A stretch of 17,710 bases of DNA from CALAED01 sp937891035 (GTDB lineage: Bacteria; Actinomycetota; Actinomycetes; Streptosporangiales; Streptosporangiaceae): NCBI GenBank assembly GCA_035642125.1, contig DASQSZ010000320.1:1-17710 (forward strand). The letters are read 5' to 3'. A program made the translations under genes and the position numbers. Below the pieces are notes generated by a model, which was not told the origin of the DNA, did not search any database, and saw nothing but the letters and a program-made list of their open reading frames with translations. Below are positions 6,821 to 15,300 of this stretch, in pieces; position 1 is the stretch's first letter, and each line of letters starts with the position of its first letter.

Positions 6821-8275
6821 ATGACAAGCGGCAACTTCCTCAGCAGATGGGCCGGCGCGACGGGCACCGCGCTCACCGCGACGTTAGTCGCGACCGGCCT
6901 GGTCGTCCCCGCAGCCGCGGCGAACGCCGCGGCCCCCGGGGGTGGCTTCACGCCGGGGACGGCCGGCGCCGGCGACCCCTACTTCCCGGACATGGGCAAC
7001 GGCGGCTACGACGCCACCCACTACGATCTCGCCCTGTCCTACGACCCTGTGTCCAAGAAGCTCACCGGCACGGCCCGGATCTCCGCCAGGGCCATCCAGA
7101 ACCTGTCGCGCTACAACCTGGATTTCCAAGGCCCGCTGACGATCAGCGAGCTGACGGTCAACGGCCGGCCGGCGTCCTTCACCCGCGCGGGCGCCCAGGA
7201 ACTCGTGGTCACGCCGGCACAGGGGTTGCGCACGGGCGGCGATTTCACGACGACGGTGTCGTACTCGGGTGTGCCGACGAAGGTCGACGACCCCGCGCTC
7301 GGCCTGTCCGGCTGGCTCGCCACCGACGACGGCGCGGTGACGCTCAACCAGCCGATCGGCGCGGCCACCTGGTTTCCGGTCAACGACACTCCCCGGGACA
7401 AGGCCACCTACAGCTACGCGATCACCGTCCCTGGCAACCTGACGGCGCTGGCCAATGGCGAGCCGATGGGCACCACGCCGCGCGGCGACACGACGACGTA
7501 CCGCTGGGCGATGCGACAGCCGATGTCCAGCGAGCTCGCCATGGTGGCGATCGGCAGGTACAAGGTGACATCGGGGCGGACGCCGAGCGGCCTGACCAAC
7601 ATCACCGCCATCGATCCGCAGCTCGTCACGGCGCCGGCGCAGGCCGCCGACTTCCACGACCGAACCGCCGACATCGTGGACTGGCAGCAGACGATCTTCG
7701 GCCGCTATCCGTTCGCGTCCATCGGCGGCGTCGCCGATGAGGTGGGCGTGGGGTACGCGCTGGAGACCCAGGGCCGGCCGGTGTACGACCGCCGCACCCC
7801 GGGCGGGAACCCGAGCGGCGGGCTGATCGCGCACGAGTTGGCCCACCAGTGGTACGGCGACAGCGTCACACCCGCGTCCTGGAAGGACATCTGGCTGAAC
7901 GAGGGCTTCGCGACGTACGCCGAATGGCTCTTCAGCGAAAGATCGGGCGGCGCGACCGCGCAGCGGCTGTTCGACGAGACCTACGCGCAGCCCCCGGGCG
8001 CGGAGGTGTGGAGGCCGGTCATGGCCGACCCTGGCCGGGACAACATCTTCCACGAGACGGTCTATGACCGCGGCGCGATGACCCTGCACATGGTGCGCAA
8101 GGCAATCGGCGACGACGCCTTCTTCACGTTGCTCCGGCGCTGGCCCGCCGAGCATCGCTACGGCAACGTCACGACCGCGGACTTCATCGCCTTCGTCGAG
8201 CGGCTGGCGGGCACGGATCTCGGCCCGCTGTTCCAGGCCTGGGCCTTCACCGCGGGCAAGCCGGCGCTCACCTAG
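6821..8275 (+). CDS. M1-family zinc metallopeptidase, predicted secreted
   Basis: The 484-residue paralogue of the preceding gene has the same order of motifs. Its N-terminus is a classical Sec signal peptide with an Ala-rich end (PAAAANA, cleavage near residue 37) and no lipobox Cys, so the mature enzyme should be released. The zinc motif HELAHQWYGDS is at about 338-348, with Glu361 (NEGFA) as third ligand. GYALETQGRP at about 311-320 replaces GxMEN with Glu315, and VYDRGAM holds the candidate catalytic Tyr. The ATG at 6821 follows a GGGGGA ribosome binding site about 4 nt upstream. The 367-bp gap with its own structured leader suggests separate transcription from the lipoprotein copy. Peptide specificity cannot be read from the sequence. 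Confidence 0.92.
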   Translation: MTSGNFLSRWAGATGTALTATLVATGLVVPAAAANAAAPGGGFTPGTAGAGDPYFPDMGNGGYDATHYDLALSYDPVSKKLTGTARISARAIQNLSRYNLDFQGPLTISELTVNGRPASFTRAGAQELVVTPAQGLRTGGDFTTTVSYSGVPTKVDDPALGLSGWLATDDGAVTLNQPIGAATWFPVNDTPRDKATYSYAITVPGNLTALANGEPMGTTPRGDTTTYRWAMRQPMSSELAMVAIGRYKVTSGRTPSGLTNITAIDPQLVTAPAQAADFHDRTADIVDWQQTIFGRYPFASIGGVADEVGVGYALETQGRPVYDRRTPGGNPSGGLIAHELAHQWYGDSVTPASWKDIWLNEGFATYAEWLFSERSGGATAQRLFDETYAQPPGAEVWRPVMADPGRDNIFHETVYDRGAMTLHMVRKAIGDDAFFTLLRRWPAEHRYGNVTTADFIAFVERLAGTDLGPLFQAWAFTAGKPALT

Positions 8276-8307
8276 GCGACAAAAACGACGTCGCCCGCCG
8301 GCGGGCG
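8275..8307. terminator. Paired hairpins between convergent peptidase and ilvA genes
   Basis: Positions 8292-8307 form a perfect 16-bp palindrome (CGCCCGCCGGCGGGCG). GGCGAC (8275-8280) pairs with GTCGCC (8290-8295) around an A-rich loop. Read on the minus strand, the palindrome is followed 6 nt later by TTTTT, so it fits an intrinsic terminator for ilvA. For the plus strand there is no T-run. Confidence 0.5.
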
Positions 8308-8308
8308 G

Positions 8309-9523
8309 TCAGGTGAAGCTGAGCGTGTAGCCGCTGGCGCGCAGGCGGTCGAGCACCTCGTCGCAGTGGTCGGGGCCGCGGGTCTCGACGTGCAGCAAGA
8401 CCTCGGCCTCGTCGACGGGCAGCCGCGCGGCCACCCGCTCGTGGGTCACGTCGAGCACGTTCACACCGAGCTCGGCCAACTCGCCGAGCAAGATGACCAG
8501 CGCGCCGGGCCGATCGGACAGCCGGACCCGGAACACCAGGTAACGGCCGGCGGCCGACAGCCCGTGCCGCAGCACCTTGGCGAGCAGCAACGGGTCGATG
8601 TTGCCGCCGGACAGCAGGGCGACCACGGGCGGTTCGAAGGCATAGGAATGCTCAAGCATGGCCGCGACCCCGGCGGCCCCGGCCGGCTCGACGACCTGCT
8701 TAGATCGTTCCAGGCAGGCCAGCAGGCCCTGCGCGAGCGACTCCTCCGAAACGGTCACGACGGCGTCGACCAGCTGGGCAACCATGGCGAAGGTGAGCTT
8801 GCCCGGCCGCCCGACCGCGATGCCGTCGGCCATCGTCGGCCCGACGTCGACGCGGACGGGATGGCCGGTGGCCAGGGAGGGCGGGAACGCCGCCGCGCGT
8901 TTGGCCTGCACCCCCATGACCTTCACGTCCGGCCGGCTGTCCTTGATCGCCGCCGCGATGCCCGCGGCGAGCCCGCCCCCGCCCACGGCGACCACCACGG
9001 TGCGGACGTCCGGACACTGCTCGAGGATCTCGAGCCCGATCGTGCCCTGCCCGGCCACCACATCCGGGTGGTCGAACGGGTGGATGAAGACAGCACCCTC
9101 ACGCTCGGCGTGCTCGCGCGCCGCGGTCAGGCAGCCGTCGACCGTTGGGCCCTGCAAGATCACGTCGGCGCCGTACGACTTGGTCGCCGCCACCTTGGGC
9201 AGCGGCGCGCCCTCTGGCATGTAGACGGTGGCCTTGCCGCCGAGCAGGCCGGCGGCGAGCGCGACGCCTTGGGCGTGGTTGCCGGCGCTGGCCGCGACCA
9301 CCCCGCGGGCCCGCTCCTCCTCGCTCAGCCGGGCGATCCTGACGTACGCGCCGCGCACCTTGAAGGAACCGGCACGCTGCAGGTTTTCGCATTTGAGGTA
9401 AACCGGGCCGCCAACCTGACCGGACAGATAGCGGGAGTGCAACAGCGGCGTGACGGCCACGACATCGCCCAGCAGGGCGCGGGCCGCGCGGATGTCGTCG
9501 ACGCTGACGGATGCACGGGTCAT
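8309..9523 (-). CDS. ilvA: Threonine ammonia-lyase (threonine dehydratase) with C-terminal ACT domain
   Basis: The 404-residue PLP enzyme deaminates threonine to 2-oxobutanoate, the first step towards isoleucine. The PLP lysine is Lys55 in GSFKVRGA. The phosphate-binding glycine loop is VGGGGLAAG at about 180. The catalytic domain runs to about 320. The last about 75 residues (VFRVRLSDRPGALVILLGEL) form an ACT-type regulatory domain, so allosteric control by an amino acid is likely. The length fits the medium-length form with one ACT domain. ATG 9523 is chosen because family homology begins right after it; a GTG at 9559 is in frame and cannot be excluded. A GGGAG ribosome binding site 10 nt upstream lies within a hairpin. 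Confidence 0.93.
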   Translation of the reverse strand: MTRASVSVDDIRAARALLGDVVAVTPLLHSRYLSGQVGGPVYLKCENLQRAGSFKVRGAYVRIARLSEEERARGVVAASAGNHAQGVALAAGLLGGKATVYMPEGAPLPKVAATKSYGADVILQGPTVDGCLTAAREHAEREGAVFIHPFDHPDVVAGQGTIGLEILEQCPDVRTVVVAVGGGGLAAGIAAAIKDSRPDVKVMGVQAKRAAAFPPSLATGHPVRVDVGPTMADGIAVGRPGKLTFAMVAQLVDAVVTVSEESLAQGLLACLERSKQVVEPAGAAGVAAMLEHSYAFEPPVVALLSGGNIDPLLLAKVLRHGLSAAGRYLVFRVRLSDRPGALVILLGELAELGVNVLDVTHERVAARLPVDEAEVLLHVETRGPDHCDEVLDRLRASGYTLSFT

Positions 9524-9533
9524 AGCCGGAAGT

Positions 9534-9549
9534 CTCCCATCACTGGGAG
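9534..9549 (-). promoter_or_regulatory. Hairpin covering the ilvA ribosome binding site
   Basis: In the ilvA transcript CUCCCA pairs with UGGGAG around a GUGA tetraloop of the stable GNRA class. The 3' arm contains the only good Shine-Dalgarno sequence before ATG 9523. If the GTG at 9559 were the start, this stretch would be coding. Confidence 0.45.
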
Positions 9550-9593
9550 CGGACATCACATCGCGCCGAGGCCGCGCGGCCGTCAGATCAGCT

Positions 9594-9611
9594 ACCGAGG
9601 GCGACCTCGGT
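9594..9611. terminator. Hairpin after the glycosyltransferase gene, possible terminator
   Basis: ACCGAGG at 9594-9600 pairs with CCTCGGT at 9605-9611 around a 4-nt loop, about 26 nt after the stop codon of the minus-strand glycosyltransferase gene. A 12-bp palindrome (GGCCGCGCGGCC, 9570-9581) follows. There is no T-run. Confidence 0.4.
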
Positions 9612-9636
9612 CGGTGCGACAGAGACTTAAGAGACG

Positions 9637-11832
9637 TCAGATACAGACGTGTTGCTCCGGCGGGCCGTAGAACTCCACTCGTGCCTGCTTCAGAAGTTCG
9701 GCGTCGTTGACCTGGAAGGTGTGCTCGGCCGGATCGGCGTTGCGGACGTAGACGTAGTTGAAGCGGTCCGCGGAGTAGATCCGGATCCCCTGCTCCCCGG
9801 CGCGGCGCAGCAACTTGGTGTCCGAACCCCTGGGCACGTGGTCGAAGCGCAGGCCGCGCAGCACATCACCGGAGGCCAAAATCGTGCCGCCGCGCACGAG
9901 ATCGCAGTAGCGGTGCTCGAGCTCGGGCTTGCTCAGCAACGTCGCGTTGATCGCGCGAAGTTGTACGTAGCAGGCGCGCTTTCCGACGATGTCGGCGTCG
10001 GTGTAGGAGAACGCGGCGGCGAGGTCGGACAGATAGTGCTCGCCGTACAGGTCGTCGTCGTCCATCTTCGCGATGAGGTCGCCGTCGGCCGCGTCGATCG
10101 CGACGTTCAGGCACTCGCCGAGCGGCATCGTCCGGTCCGCGTTCAACACCACCACCTCGCTGAGCCCAGCGGCGACGATCTTGTCCCGTACGACGTCCGG
10201 CTGGAGATCGGAACCGTGCAGGACCAGCACGAACTGCAGACGCGACCAGCGCTGGCCGGCCACCTGCTCGATGGCGTGGGTCAGCTGGCCCGGCCGGTTG
10301 GTCGCCATGATGACCGAGATGTACGGCTCGGTGCGTGGTATGCGCTTGCCGACCGCGTCGAGCACGGCATCGACCCGGTGGCCGAAGGTGTGCTTGGCGA
10401 ACACTTCACGCATCGCCAGATGAGCCCGCCGCTCGCGCAACTCGGGGTTGGCCAGGAGCCCGGCGAGCAGCGTCTGGGTCTCCGCAGGCGTCGTGGCCAT
10501 CGTCACCGTGCCCGGAAAGAACTGCTCGATCGCACGGGAGTGGCCCGATAGGACCGGGGTACGGCAGGCGGACAACTCGAAGATGCGGCGGGCGCACATG
10601 GTCGGCGAGTCGACCACTGAGTTCACGTTGAGGAAGACCTTGTAGGCCTTATAGGCGGCGAGCATCCGCTCGTACGGGAGTGTCCCCACGACGTGCCGGT
10701 CGTACTGGTCGGGGAACCGAAACCGGCCGTCGTGCTCCGGCATCCGCGAGTAGATGTGCAGGCCGAAGCCGCGGGCGGGCTCGAGCACGGCGCTCATCTG
10801 CTCGGCTCGCCTGGGGTGCTTGTGGTTGAAGTACGTCCCGGCGAAGGCGACGTCGTGCCGCCGGCCGCCGGGAACGTTGACCGGGTTGTGGATGCGCGGC
10901 TGGGCGGCGAACGACAGCACGCGGACGCGGTCGTGGCCGAGGATCTCGCGGTAACGCGGGATCATTTCGCCGCAGGTGGTGAAGACGTGATCGAAGAGTT
11001 TCGCCGTCTCGATGAACCGGTCGAAGTTCGGCGGGTCCTCCTTGTTCCAGAACACCGAGGGTATGCCCTGGCCGCGGCACCAGCCGACGAGCTCTCGCAG
11101 CGTTTGGCTCGGCCCTTCCGGGCCGCTGACGTGGCCACCCCAGCGCCGGTCGTTGCCGAACCACGCGGACTCCACGAACAGCAGCGCGGGGCGCTCGCGG
11201 CCTAGTACGTCACGCCAGTCGTCCGGTCCGAACGTCACCTGACGCCATTCGTACCGCAACGCCATCGCACTGAACTCGTCCAGGATGACCGCGACCGTGA
11301 GATCAGGCCGGACCACCGGGCCGTCGGGCAGCGCGACCGCCGGGAGCGCCGGCATGGCCGGTGCGACGGCGCGCGGGCTCGTGGCCGCATCCGGCCGCGC
11401 CGCGTCGGATGCCGTCCCGGCCTGGGTTCGCGACCCCTGCGCGGGCGCGTCCTGCTTCCTGCCGGGCCGTACGGGAGGGGCGGGCATGATCGAGGGGCGG
11501 GCCACGCGGGCGATGTCGGCCGGGAGCAAAAAGACATGGGACGGCTTGTTCTTCACCTTCCACAGCGCTTTGCCGAGCCGCCACCAACGCCGGGCGAATG
11601 AGGACTTGAGCTGCCAGGTCACGTACTCGGTGCGATAGAGCTGATGCCGGTAGCGATCCTCGGCTTCGCGGAGCCGTTTCTCGGTGTTCCGCAGCCGACT
11701 CTCGGTCTCGTGGAGCAAGCGGGTCACTGCTTGGAGCGCCGCCTCTCGCGCCTGTTCAGCGGGGGCGATATCAGCGGTCTCCTGGCCCTGATACATGCCG
11801 GCGCGGGACGTCCAATCACCGATATCACGCAC
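9637..11832 (-). CDS. Two-domain glycosyltransferase: CgeB-like GT-B unit plus GT2-like GT-A unit
   Basis: The predicted protein has 731 residues. A coiled coil at about 26-70 is rich in Glu, Arg and Leu and is followed by WWRLGKALWKVKNKPS, a motif like those after coiled coils in surface-glycan transferases. An Ala/Pro-rich linker spans about 115-170. Residues about 178-495 resemble the CgeB/YkvP type GT-B family, including VFLNVNSVVDSPTMCARRIFE-type sequence and SACRTPVLS. From about 504 (YISVIMATNRPGQL) a GT2-type domain follows, with the metal-binding acidic cluster KMDDDDLYG at about 590-597. It has no signal peptide, so it is cytoplasmic or membrane-associated. GTG 11832 is chosen because GAGGGG (11841-11846) lies 8 nt upstream; ATG 11796 is an alternative. 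The open frame extends to 12057, but that part looks non-coding. Donor and acceptor are unknown. Confidence 0.8.
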   Translation of the reverse strand: MRDIGDWTSRAGMYQGQETADIAPAEQAREAALQAVTRLLHETESRLRNTEKRLREAEDRYRHQLYRTEYVTWQLKSSFARRWWRLGKALWKVKNKPSHVFLLPADIARVARPSIMPAPPVRPGRKQDAPAQGSRTQAGTASDAARPDAATSPRAVAPAMPALPAVALPDGPVVRPDLTVAVILDEFSAMALRYEWRQVTFGPDDWRDVLGRERPALLFVESAWFGNDRRWGGHVSGPEGPSQTLRELVGWCRGQGIPSVFWNKEDPPNFDRFIETAKLFDHVFTTCGEMIPRYREILGHDRVRVLSFAAQPRIHNPVNVPGGRRHDVAFAGTYFNHKHPRRAEQMSAVLEPARGFGLHIYSRMPEHDGRFRFPDQYDRHVVGTLPYERMLAAYKAYKVFLNVNSVVDSPTMCARRIFELSACRTPVLSGHSRAIEQFFPGTVTMATTPAETQTLLAGLLANPELRERRAHLAMREVFAKHTFGHRVDAVLDAVGKRIPRTEPYISVIMATNRPGQLTHAIEQVAGQRWSRLQFVLVLHGSDLQPDVVRDKIVAAGLSEVVVLNADRTMPLGECLNVAIDAADGDLIAKMDDDDLYGEHYLSDLAAAFSYTDADIVGKRACYVQLRAINATLLSKPELEHRYCDLVRGGTILASGDVLRGLRFDHVPRGSDTKLLRRAGEQGIRIYSADRFNYVYVRNADPAEHTFQVNDAELLKQARVEFYGPPEQHVCI

Positions 11833-11925
11833 GCCCAGCACCCCTCGTTCTCCGCGACTACCAGCGCAAAGACCACCGTCCGCAAGCAGGACGCGCGAAA
11901 AGAGCGATTGGTTTACCGGTGAGAA

Positions 11926-11947
11926 TGAACGAGTCGTATACCGTTCA
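11926..11947. promoter_or_regulatory. Inverted repeat, candidate operator for the glycosyltransferase gene
   Basis: TGAACG and CGTTCA are perfect complements spaced by 10 bp, giving 16 bp between arm centres, and they flank a TATAC. They lie about 95 bp upstream of the chosen glycosyltransferase start. The binding protein is unknown. Confidence 0.3.
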
Positions 11948-12293
11948 CCCAGATGCGCGGAGTCTTGCCGGCAAAACGCATCGTAGTCCGTGTCGATCGC
12001 TGCGGTATCGATTTCATGACAATCCCCAAGGGCCCGGTCTATACCCGCGCACTTCAAGAAATGTGAATGGCTCCTGACGTTCTGTTACACCCGGTCAAGA
12101 GCGCAGGATCCGCCTGGCCACGGCCTCGGCCCACTGGGTAATGTCACCGTGCACGCGCCGTCGTGGGAGCGTGTTCGCGCAACTGGTGGCAGGGGATGGC
12201 GGCGTGCCGTCGCGCCCGGCTCCGCCGGTTGACGATGGCCGCCACGCGGGCGAACGTGAGGCTGCGCGCGGGATAGTTCGTTAATTCCTTCTC

Positions 12294-12300
12294 GGAGGGG
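12294..12300 (+). promoter_or_regulatory. Ribosome binding site of the propeller membrane protein
   Basis: GGAGGGG lies just upstream of the GTG at 12304, with 5 nt between the GGAGG core and the start. It supports the GTG start. Confidence 0.7.
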
Positions 12301-12303
12301 ATC

Positions 12304-15300
12304 GTGAGCACGGGTGGCACGCCGGAGGATCGCTCGAAGCGACCCGAAGACCAGGAAGAACAGGTGGAGCAGCACGCCGCCGATGGCGACGCCGGCTGGA
12401 CCCTGCCGCCGTACGCTCCTCCTCCCTCCTTTGACGTTCCCGCCGACCCCGACCCCACCGCGACGGACCCGGGGGTAGCGGAGACCACTGGCGGTTCCGC
12501 GGCGGCCACCCCATCACCGCCCCCGGCGCACCCGCGGGATCTGCCCGGGCCGCCCCCGCCCGCCTGGGGACAAGGGGATTTTTGGGGACCGCCGCAGCCA
12601 CCTCCGCCCGATGCCTTCGTCACGTTCGCACCCCCGCCGGACGCCTTCGTTCCGTCCCCACCTCCGCCGGATGCCTTCGTCCCGCCGGCGCCGGCACCCC
12701 AAGAAACCGGTCCCGCCGCGCCTGCACAGGACACCTTCGTCCCGCCTGCACCGCCAACGCCGTCGCCGGCGCGCTCGGAACCTTCCGGCGGGCACGCCGG
12801 CACGCCTCCACCTCCACCTCCCCCGCTCCCCATCGCGGCGGCGGCCCGTCCACCGGCGCCTCCGCAACCTGCGCGACTCCCGCGACCTCCACAGCCCCCG
12901 CTACCTGCGCAACCTGCGCAACCTGCGCGATCCGCCCCGCTCCCGCCGCCGCCACAACAGCGGCAACCCGGTCTTCCCCCGAACGAGCCATGGCGGGTCC
13001 AAGGGCCCAAACGACGCAAGTTCCCGACCGGCCTGGTCGTCGCGGTGGTCAGCGCACTGGTTGTCGGCGGTGGGGGCTACGGTCTCTACTCCGTTCTTTC
13101 CGGCGGCGAGCCGGAGACGCCGGCCGCTCCCCGGGTCTCGCAACTGGCGGACCCGGAATTCGCCGTCGACACCAACGCATCAGACGGTCTCAACCAATCA
13201 CTAAGCGACGTGGCCACGGTAGGAAATACTGTGGTGGCGGCCGGTACCGAGACAGGCGGCACGACAACTCGTCCGCGGTTCCTTTTCTCCGCCGACAATG
13301 GACGGACGTGGCAGCCGGCCAAGGTCACCGTCGAAAGCGGCAACGGGGCTTCGATTCGCGGTAACGTCGACGCGGTTGTCGGGGCCCAGGGCGCCTGGCT
13401 GGCGCTCGGCGGTCTGGGCGACGACCGATTCATCTGGACCAGTTCGGATGGCCGGGTCTGGAGCCAGCTACGTGACCGAATCACGGCTTTCAGGGCCGGC
13501 GACCGCATATCGCAGATCACCCGTGCCACCCAAGGGTATATTGCCGTTGGATATCGTGGCGATGGGCCGAAAAGCAGTCCGATTGTATGGCTTTCGCGCG
13601 ATGGGAGATCATGGCAACGGCTCGACGGTGAAAACCTGAAGCTCACCGCAAAGGCCGGGTCCGCGAATCGGCTTCGCTACGTCGCTGCATCAGGAGCGAG
13701 GTTGCTCATTTCCGGAGACGTGATCAAAGCGAAGAGTACGGTCGCCGGCATCTGGCGTTCCACGGACGGTGGCCGAACGTGGACGGCCCTGACCTCGCCA
13801 AGCCCCAACAACGTTTTTGGACCCATACATCTGGGCGCAAACAGCTCGGGATTCGTTGCCATGCGCGAGGGCAAGCAGGGAACGGCCCGTCTTGGCGTCG
13901 TCTTTAGTTCTTCTACCGGTGACACCTGGAGACCGGTCGGTAACATTACGACATCGGCGGGCGCCGGCGTGACGTTCCGGCATATGACGGTCGGCGACCA
14001 GGCCTTCGCCGTGTTGTCGACGGGGCCAGGGAGCCGTGCCGCTGTCTATCAAAGTACGGATGGCGCCAATTGGCGGCAAGCCGTCAACCTTCCCGATAAC
14101 CGGACGCGCACTTTGGCGAAAATCGCCACCACCGGTGACACGGCCGTTCTCGTCGGCGCGTTGGACCAAAATGTCGAGCAAAATGGCTATTTGGCCGTGA
14201 CGACCGGCCCGGAAAGTTTGACCGAAATAGATGTCAACAGGATTCCGGGGGCGGCGGCTCGGGAACGGTCAGTGCGTGACGTTCTCGCGGCGGGGGGCCG
14301 GACGATCGCCGTCGGCAGCGGTAACGGCAAGGCGGCGGCGTGGGCCTCCCCCGACGGCGTCACCTGGAACCGCGCCGACACCGGAACGCTCGGAGGGGCG
14401 GGTCGGCAGGGATTCATCAAGGTGACCCATGGTCCCCGGGGTTGGTTCGCCATTGGCGCGGAGCGGGGTAAGCCATTCGCGGCAGGCTCAACCGATGGCC
14501 GGTCTTGGCAGCGAGTCGACGGCCGCGCGTTTTCGGCGGGCAAGGACGAGACGATAAGGCTCTCCTCGACGACATATGGACCAAAAGGTTACATAGTCAT
14601 AGGCACGATCACGAACACGAAGACCGGAGCGGCTTCGGCCGTGGCGTGGCATTCCGTTGACCTGCAGAATTGGCGGAGCAGCGGAGCGGAAGAATTCGGA
14701 TCGAAGGACCGTCTATCGCGCGAGATTCTCGGGATAGCGGCAGGCCCGTCGGGTTACATCGCCGTCGGTGAGGTCTCAGACCCCGCCAAGCCGGCACCGA
14801 CGCGGAGCCGACCGGCCATCTGGACTTCGATTGACGGCCTGAACTGGACCGATAAGAAGATCGGCCTTCCGGACGAGGCGGCGGCAGGTCGGCTCAGCTA
14901 CGTCGCGATCAAAGGGAACACCGTGGTGGCCGCCGGCGAAGCCACGTTCACGGGGACCCGCGCCTTCGTCGTGACCTCGAGCGATCTGGGAGCTACGTGG
15001 AGAGCGACGCGGCTCCCGGCGCCGGTGCCCGGACAGCCGACCTACCTCTCGGGGATCACATCGACCACGAAGGGAATCGTCATCGTCGGTACGCTGGGCG
15101 GCACGAGCGCCGGAGATGTCCTCGTCTGGAATTCCCCGAACGGTGGGACGTGGCACCCCTCCGCTCCCAAGGGTGTGGGGCTTTCCGGCAATGGATACCA
15201 GCGGATCAACGGGCTGACCCAGCTTGGTGACAGACTTCTCGGAGTCGGCACCACCACTGACGGCGGAACAGAGCACATTACCTTGTGGCGCCCGCCGGTC

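Larger units (their letters stand above)
11833..12303. promoter_or_regulatory. Divergent intergenic region, glycosyltransferase / propeller protein
   Basis: These 471 bp lie between two divergent genes, and part of them (about 11890-12090) is visibly richer in A and T than the surrounding DNA. An inverted repeat TGAACG (11926-11931) N10 CGTTCA (11942-11947) encloses a TATAC that could serve as a -10 element for the minus-strand gene. Towards the plus-strand gene, TTGACG at 12229-12234 is a -35-like hexamer without a convincing -10 partner. No credible complete gene is seen. Confidence 0.4.

Noticed and set aside
5032..6951. Long minus-strand open frame opposite the first peptidase gene
   Set aside because: It is a GC-skew shadow of the peptidase gene, rich in Arg, Gly, Ala and Val without domain motifs.
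11833..12057. N-terminal extension of the glycosyltransferase reading frame up to 12057
   Set aside because: The stretch is A/T-richer, lacks a convincing ribosome binding site at its own start and has a promoter-like element; a clear GAGGGG site instead precedes the GTG at 11832.
12095..12280. Minus-strand open stretch ending in a protein-like tail (DITQWAEAVARRILRS)
   Set aside because: The last 16 residues look like a plausible amphipathic helix and could be a gene remnant, but the rest is low-complexity, there is no start with a ribosome binding site, and a stop at 12281-12283 closes the frame.
12903..12929. Short tandem repeats considered as a CRISPR or origin-like array
   Set aside because: Units of 9 bp without spacers inside a coding sequence; they are simple codon repeats.
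12144..13019. Gly-rich minus-strand open frame opposite the Pro-rich region
   Set aside because: Poly-Gly is the reverse reading of the Pro codons on the plus strand; the plus frame has a ribosome binding site, a transmembrane helix and a repeat domain.
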